NCBI RefSeq assembly: GCF_041737845.1
Contig: NZ_JBGSQX010000160.1
Location: forward strand, 45,306-109,305
DNA: 64,000 nt
Origin: Desulfococcus sp041737845
GTDB lineage: Bacteria; Desulfobacterota; Desulfobacteria; Desulfobacterales; Desulfococcaceae
Direction: 5' to 3'
A program made the translations under genes and the position numbers. Shown here in pieces: positions 60,287-64,000 of the stretch. Under the pieces are notes generated by a model. It made no database searches. It was given only the letters and a program-made list of their open reading frames with translations, and was not told the DNA's origin. Each line of letters starts with the position of its first letter. Within the stretch, counting starts at the first letter, position 1.

Positions 60287-62374
60287 CTACGCCGCCGCTT
60301 TTTTTGCGCCGGCAAGTGTGGCCTGCGATTTTTCATAACAGATCAGACCGCACTGGAGGCAACGATCCGCCTCTTTCACGGCCATGGATTCGGTGAAGCC
60401 CAATTCGAGCACGCCCTTTTCCGCCAGCTCTCTGGGACCGGCAATGGGCATGATCTGGCGTCCGGCGATGCTGACGGACTCGACATGGTCCACATTCTGA
60501 ATCATGGAGGCGGGACCCAGGACATTTTCGTCCAGGGTCAGCGGAATGCCGTACATGATTCGATGAATGGATGCGGCTGCGCGCCGCCCGGCACCGATGG
60601 CGCGAATCGCCGCGCTGTAGTCCGTCACCGCGTCGCCCTTCGAGAAGACGCCGGTCTCATCCTTGAAGTCGGGCTTTTTGTAGGCCGCGGTCCCGATCCA
60701 TTGGAACGGCTTGGCTTTCGGCTCGCCGGCGTCATCCGCCGCCGCGTCCGCCTCGGAGGATTTGGTGAAGATCATCTCGGGGAACCGCCCGGCGGCGATG
60801 AACAGGTTCCGGGCCGTTACCGTCGTGGCGGCCTTGGTTTTCAGGTCGATATACTCCACCTCGTCCAGCCTCCGGCCCTCGCCGAAAACGCGGGTAAGGG
60901 CGGCATCGTAGACGATGGAGACGGCGTCCGCCTCCTCCAGCTCCGGCAGCAGCGCCAGGGCTTCCTTCGTCAACTCGTCTCGGGACTCCCGGAAGAGCAC
61001 GGTGATCTTTTCAGCGCCCAGATCCCAGCAGATCTTCGCGGCCTGGAGGCCCGTGGCGCCCCCGCCCAGGATCACCACATCGTTTTGAAGCGGCATGGTG
61101 TTATGGCGCTCGGCGTCGGATTTGATCAGGTCAATGAGCAGGTAGGCTCCGGGAAAGACCTCTTCGATCTGATCCGGGGAAAGCCGCGTCAGGCGGTTGT
61201 CCCATCCGCCGGTGGCCAGAAAGACCGTCTCGAACCCGTCCGCCAGCAGCCGGTCCAGGGTAAAGTCGATGCCCATGGAAAGGCCGGTCCGGGTGTTGAC
61301 CCCCATGTCGATAATACCGTCAATGTCCCATTGCAGAATATCCTCCGAAAGCCGCTCCGGGGCAATGGCGGTCCTGAGGAGACCGCCCAGATGCGCCGTG
61401 GCTTCGAAGACGGTGACGTCATGGCCGAGCCGGGCGGAGAAAAAGGCGGTGGAAAGACCTGCCACGCCGCCGCCGATGACGGCCACCTTGCGGTGGGTGC
61501 CGGGGGCCCTGTAGGGCTGGATTCGCTCGCCGCTCTCCTTCTCGAACTCGGAGACGAAACGCTTCAGGAAGTTGATGGCCACTGGCTCGTCCGCGAGATT
61601 CCGGCGGCAGGCGTTTTCGCAAGGCCGGGGGCAGATTCTGCCGATCACCGTGGGAAATGGATTCCGCTCCTTGATGACCTGAACGGCCCGGCGATAGTCG
61701 CCCAGTTGAATCTGGTGGATGTATTCCCGGATATCGATGCCGGCGGGGCACTCCCGCTGGCAGGGCGTGGTGCACTCATCGTCGGTGTATTCCCGAAGGA
61801 TTCTGCGGGTGATGGATGAAAGCGTGATGATATGCTTGGGGCATACCCGCTCACAGGTGCCGCACCCGGTGCATTTTGCCGCGTCCACAACCGGGAGGTT
61901 GTCCGGCCCCATGACGATGGCCCCGAAGGGACATGCCCGGGCGCAGCTTCCCAGCCCGATGCAGCCGATGGTGCAGACCTTCATTCCGCCGCCGAGCAGG
62001 GAGGCCGCGCGGCAATCGTTCATGCCGTTGTAGATATATTTGACATCGGCGTCCTGATAACCGAAATAACAACCGGACTTGGCGATGTCAGGCTCCTTGG
62101 CCTCGATCGATACCCCGAGAATCGCGGCGATGGCCTCGGCGGTTTCTATGCCGGCGGCTACGCAAGAGTTGGCGGGAGACTTGCCGGCAACGATGGCCTC
62201 GGCATTGGCGGAGCAACCTGGATATCCGCAGCCGCCGCAGTTGGCGCCGGGAAGCGCCCCCTCCACGGCTTCCACCGTCGGATCCACCCAGACGTAAAAG
62301 ACCTTGGATGCAACGGCAAGTCCGACGCCCACGATGACTCCCAATCCTCCCATGATACAAACGGCTATTATCAT
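60287..62374 (-). CDS. RnfB-GltD fusion flavoprotein (FAD/NAD(P)H oxidoreductase with FeS clusters)
   Basis: Large fusion of 695 residues, AAGGAG upstream. Order: one N-terminal membrane helix (MIIAVCIMGGLGVIVGVGLAVAS), an ASKHA-type [4Fe-4S] domain (CGGCGYPGCSANAEAIVAGKSPANSC), two ferredoxin sites (GSCARACPFGAI; CTGCGTCERVCPKHI), then a GltD-like part with CTTPCQRECPAGIDI and ICPRPCENACRR, an FAD motif VIGGGVAGLS near 295, an NAD(P) motif ILGGGATGLQAAK near 435 and a C-terminal CLQCGLIC. The first 190 residues match RnfB; the rest matches NfnB/GltD. It is next to a NuoF-like subunit (53 bp upstream). Probable role: membrane-linked electron transfer among NADH, NADPH and ferredoxin. Confidence 0.86.
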   Translation of the reverse strand: MIIAVCIMGGLGVIVGVGLAVASKVFYVWVDPTVEAVEGALPGANCGGCGYPGCSANAEAIVAGKSPANSCVAAGIETAEAIAAILGVSIEAKEPDIAKSGCYFGYQDADVKYIYNGMNDCRAASLLGGGMKVCTIGCIGLGSCARACPFGAIVMGPDNLPVVDAAKCTGCGTCERVCPKHIITLSSITRRILREYTDDECTTPCQRECPAGIDIREYIHQIQLGDYRRAVQVIKERNPFPTVIGRICPRPCENACRRNLADEPVAINFLKRFVSEFEKESGERIQPYRAPGTHRKVAVIGGGVAGLSTAFFSARLGHDVTVFEATAHLGGLLRTAIAPERLSEDILQWDIDGIIDMGVNTRTGLSMGIDFTLDRLLADGFETVFLATGGWDNRLTRLSPDQIEEVFPGAYLLIDLIKSDAERHNTMPLQNDVVILGGGATGLQAAKICWDLGAEKITVLFRESRDELTKEALALLPELEEADAVSIVYDAALTRVFGEGRRLDEVEYIDLKTKAATTVTARNLFIAAGRFPEMIFTKSSEADAAADDAGEPKAKPFQWIGTAAYKKPDFKDETGVFSKGDAVTDYSAAIRAIGAGRRAAASIHRIMYGIPLTLDENVLGPASMIQNVDHVESVSIAGRQIMPIAGPRELAEKGVLELGFTESMAVKEADRCLQCGLICYEKSQATLAGAKKAAA

Positions 62375-62427
62375 ATTCTATACTCCTTGATCCCTTGTGA
62401 TCCCTTGATGTCTATGCGACTCCAGCA

Positions 62428-63930
62428 TTAACTGATGGCATCGAACTTACATCTGTCGAAACAGGTCAGGCATTCGACACACTTCTCTTTGTTGATCACG
62501 GCCACCTCTTTCTTTTTCCAGACGATGGCGTCCGCCGGGCACGCCTTGAAGCAGGCGCCGCACATGGTACATTTCTCCGGGTCAACCTCAAAATTCAGGA
62601 GGGCCGCACACCGCTTGGCCGGGCATTTCTTGTCGAACACGTGGGCGTGGTATTCATCCTTGAAATACCTGAGAGTGGAGAGCACCGGGTTGGGCGCCGT
62701 CTGCCCGAGACCGCAGAGGGATCCTTCCTTGATGGTGGCCGAAAGCTCCTCCAGGACATCAAGGTCATCGGCGGTCCCCCGTCCATCACAGATCTTCTCC
62801 AGGATTTCCAGGAGGCGCTTGGTGCCTTCCCGGCAGGGGGTGCATTTGCCGCACGACTCGTCCTGGATGAAATCCATGAAGAAACGCGCCATGTCCACCA
62901 TGCAGGTATGGTCGTCCATGACGATCACCCCGCCGGAGCCCATGATGGCGCCGACCTTGGCGATCTCTTCATAGTCGACCAGGGTGTCAAGAAGGTGCTC
63001 GGGGATGCATCCGCCAGACGGGCCGCCCAGTTGAACCCCCTTGAATTTCCGTTTGTTCGGGATGCCGCCGCCCACATCGTAGATCAAGGTCCTGAGCGGC
63101 GTGCCCATGGGGACTTCCACCAGCCCGATGTTGTTGACGTCGCCCGAGATCGCGAAGACCTTCGTGCCCTTGCTTTTTTCGGTGCCGACGCTGGCGTACC
63201 ACGCCCCGCCGTTCAGGATGATCTGGGGGACATTGGCCAGGGTTTCCACGTTGTTCAGGATAGTCGGCTTTTCCCACAATCCCTTGTGCGCCGGGAAGGG
63301 CGGCCGCGGCCGGGGCATGCCCCGCCGGCCCTCGATGGAGCGCATCAGGGCGGTCTCCTCGCCGCAGACAAAAGCGCCTGCGCCCTGGTAAATTTCGATA
63401 TCCAGATCAAAGCCGCTGCCGAGAATGTTGTGCCCGAGAAGGCCGTAGGCGCGGGCCTGCTCGATGGCGATGGTGAGGCGCTTGATAGCAAGGGGGTATT
63501 CGGCCCTGCAGTATATATACCCTTTTGAGGCGCCGATGGCGCGGGCCTCGATGAGCATGCCCTCAAGCACCGCATGGGGGTCGGCCTCAAGCACGCTTCT
63601 GTCCATGAAAGCGCCTGGGTCGCCCTCGTCGGCATTGCAGAGCACGTACTTGATGTCGCTTTCCACTTTGCCGGCAAATGCGAGCTTCTGGCCCGTGGGA
63701 AAGCCCCCGCCGCCGCGGCCGCGCAGGCCCGATATCTGCACCTGAGCTATGATCTCCTGCGGGGTCATGTCAAGCAGGGCTTTGGCCGCTGCCTGATACC
63801 CGCCGGTGCCGATATAGGCATCAATGCTTTCCGGGTCGATTCCCTTGTTGCGAAGCACGATGAGCTGCTGATGCTTAAAATACGGATGCTCGTCGATATA
63901 GGGAACTGCGGCTGTTTTTTTAGGCGTCAT
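62428..63930 (-). CDS. NuoF/HndC-like NADH-binding flavoprotein subunit
   Basis: FMN and [4Fe-4S] subunit of 500 residues from ATG 63930 (AAGGA nine bases upstream). It has the NADH/FMN site RGRGGGGFPTGQKLAFA, the YVLCNADEGDPGAFMDRSVLE segment, the cluster motif ESCGKCTPCREGTKR, and a C-terminal pair of [4Fe-4S] ferredoxin motifs (CTMCGACFKACPADAIV; CVECLTCFDRCKFDAIS). It lacks a long N-terminal thioredoxin-like domain. Such subunits occur in bifurcating hydrogenases and transhydrogenases. It probably feeds the RnfB-GltD protein just downstream. Confidence 0.92.
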   Translation of the reverse strand: MTPKKTAAVPYIDEHPYFKHQQLIVLRNKGIDPESIDAYIGTGGYQAAAKALLDMTPQEIIAQVQISGLRGRGGGGFPTGQKLAFAGKVESDIKYVLCNADEGDPGAFMDRSVLEADPHAVLEGMLIEARAIGASKGYIYCRAEYPLAIKRLTIAIEQARAYGLLGHNILGSGFDLDIEIYQGAGAFVCGEETALMRSIEGRRGMPRPRPPFPAHKGLWEKPTILNNVETLANVPQIILNGGAWYASVGTEKSKGTKVFAISGDVNNIGLVEVPMGTPLRTLIYDVGGGIPNKRKFKGVQLGGPSGGCIPEHLLDTLVDYEEIAKVGAIMGSGGVIVMDDHTCMVDMARFFMDFIQDESCGKCTPCREGTKRLLEILEKICDGRGTADDLDVLEELSATIKEGSLCGLGQTAPNPVLSTLRYFKDEYHAHVFDKKCPAKRCAALLNFEVDPEKCTMCGACFKACPADAIVWKKKEVAVINKEKCVECLTCFDRCKFDAIS

Positions 63931-63945
63931 GGTGCTCAATCCTTG

Positions 63946-64000
63946 TTACTGTGTCTGCCGTATCTGAACCAGGGCATAGTCACTGAGCATTTCCCCGCCC
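63946..64000 (-). CDS. 3' end of an upstream gene, truncated by the window
   Basis: In the frame that ends at TAA 63948-63946, the last residues read GEMLSDYALVQIRQTQ. The stop is 15 bp before the NuoF-like start, so this is probably the previous gene of the same operon. A NuoE-like or other partner subunit is expected by analogy but the 17 visible residues do not identify it. Confidence 0.45.
   Translation of the reverse strand, partial: GGEMLSDYALVQIRQTQ

Overview
The window looks like a chromosomal segment of an anaerobic sulfate-reducing bacterium of the Desulfobacterota, most probably a fatty-acid-oxidising, Desulfobacteria-like lineage. The strongest evidence is a dsrA-dsrB-dsrD-dsrN operon (dissimilatory sulfite reductase; dsrD points to the reductive type). 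It sits among many acyl-CoA dehydrogenases, CoA ligases, an ETF with a membrane iron-sulfur oxidoreductase, a multiheme cytochrome and flavin/iron-sulfur NAD(P)H enzymes. GC content is high, Shine-Dalgarno sequences are strong, and TTGACA-type promoters are recognisable. I see no insertion sequence, prophage, CRISPR array, rRNA or tRNA.

Layout. 0.1-4.4 kb: rpmF, an acyl-CoA dehydrogenase where plsX/fabH/fabD usually lie, then fabG, acpP and fabF, closed by a good terminator. 4.4-7.4 kb: pdxS-pdxT (PLP synthase) divergent from a MocR-type regulator, with a GTAC-repeat operator candidate between them. 7.4-11.4 kb: an Old Yellow Enzyme-type oxidoreductase, a DUF3786 protein and an ADP-forming acyl-CoA synthetase. 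11.8-16.9 kb: the dsr operon and a TPR gene, on the minus strand. 17.1-23.6 kb: a DapA-like aldolase, a YkgJ-type cysteine protein, an orphan PAS histidine kinase coupled to an iron alcohol dehydrogenase, a glutaredoxin-like protein, and a second iron alcohol dehydrogenase behind a possible sigma-54 promoter.

24-33 kb is a fatty-acid oxidation region: a TetR regulator, an acyl-CoA dehydrogenase, an acyl-CoA ligase, and a membrane FeS oxidoreductase (DUF224/EMO type) with EtfB and EtfA. Near-identical palindromes overlap the tetR and the oxidoreductase-etfBA promoters, so I infer a local regulon. 33-39 kb: typA, a thioesterase, a release-factor-like arfB, and a compact gntR-trpB-trpA operon. 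39.7-42.5 kb: a ten-heme secreted cytochrome c related to octaheme tetrathionate reductase, and an unusual J-domain protein.

42.5-52 kb is a minus-strand branched-chain acyl-CoA cluster: TetR, acyl-CoA dehydrogenase, methylglutaconyl-CoA-hydratase-like enzyme, carboxyltransferase, HMG-CoA-lyase-like enzyme, XRE-cupin regulator, alpha/beta hydrolase and acetoacetyl-CoA synthetase. This matches the lower leucine/isovalerate pathway, though the biotin carboxylase subunit is not in the window. Two operator copies differing at one base lie before tetR and before the dehydrogenase.

52-59.7 kb holds small hypothetical genes, two lipoproteins, a patatin-Omp85 protein, and a tight GAF / kinase-fold / universal-stress-protein cassette. 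59.7-64 kb holds an RseC-like protein, an RnfB-GltD fusion flavoprotein and a NuoF-like subunit. Together these resemble a membrane-anchored relative of the Sporomusa-type transhydrogenase (Stn/Nfn), cut off by the window edge. This last locus, the palindrome regulon and the GAF-kinase-USP cassette are the best candidates for under-described biology.
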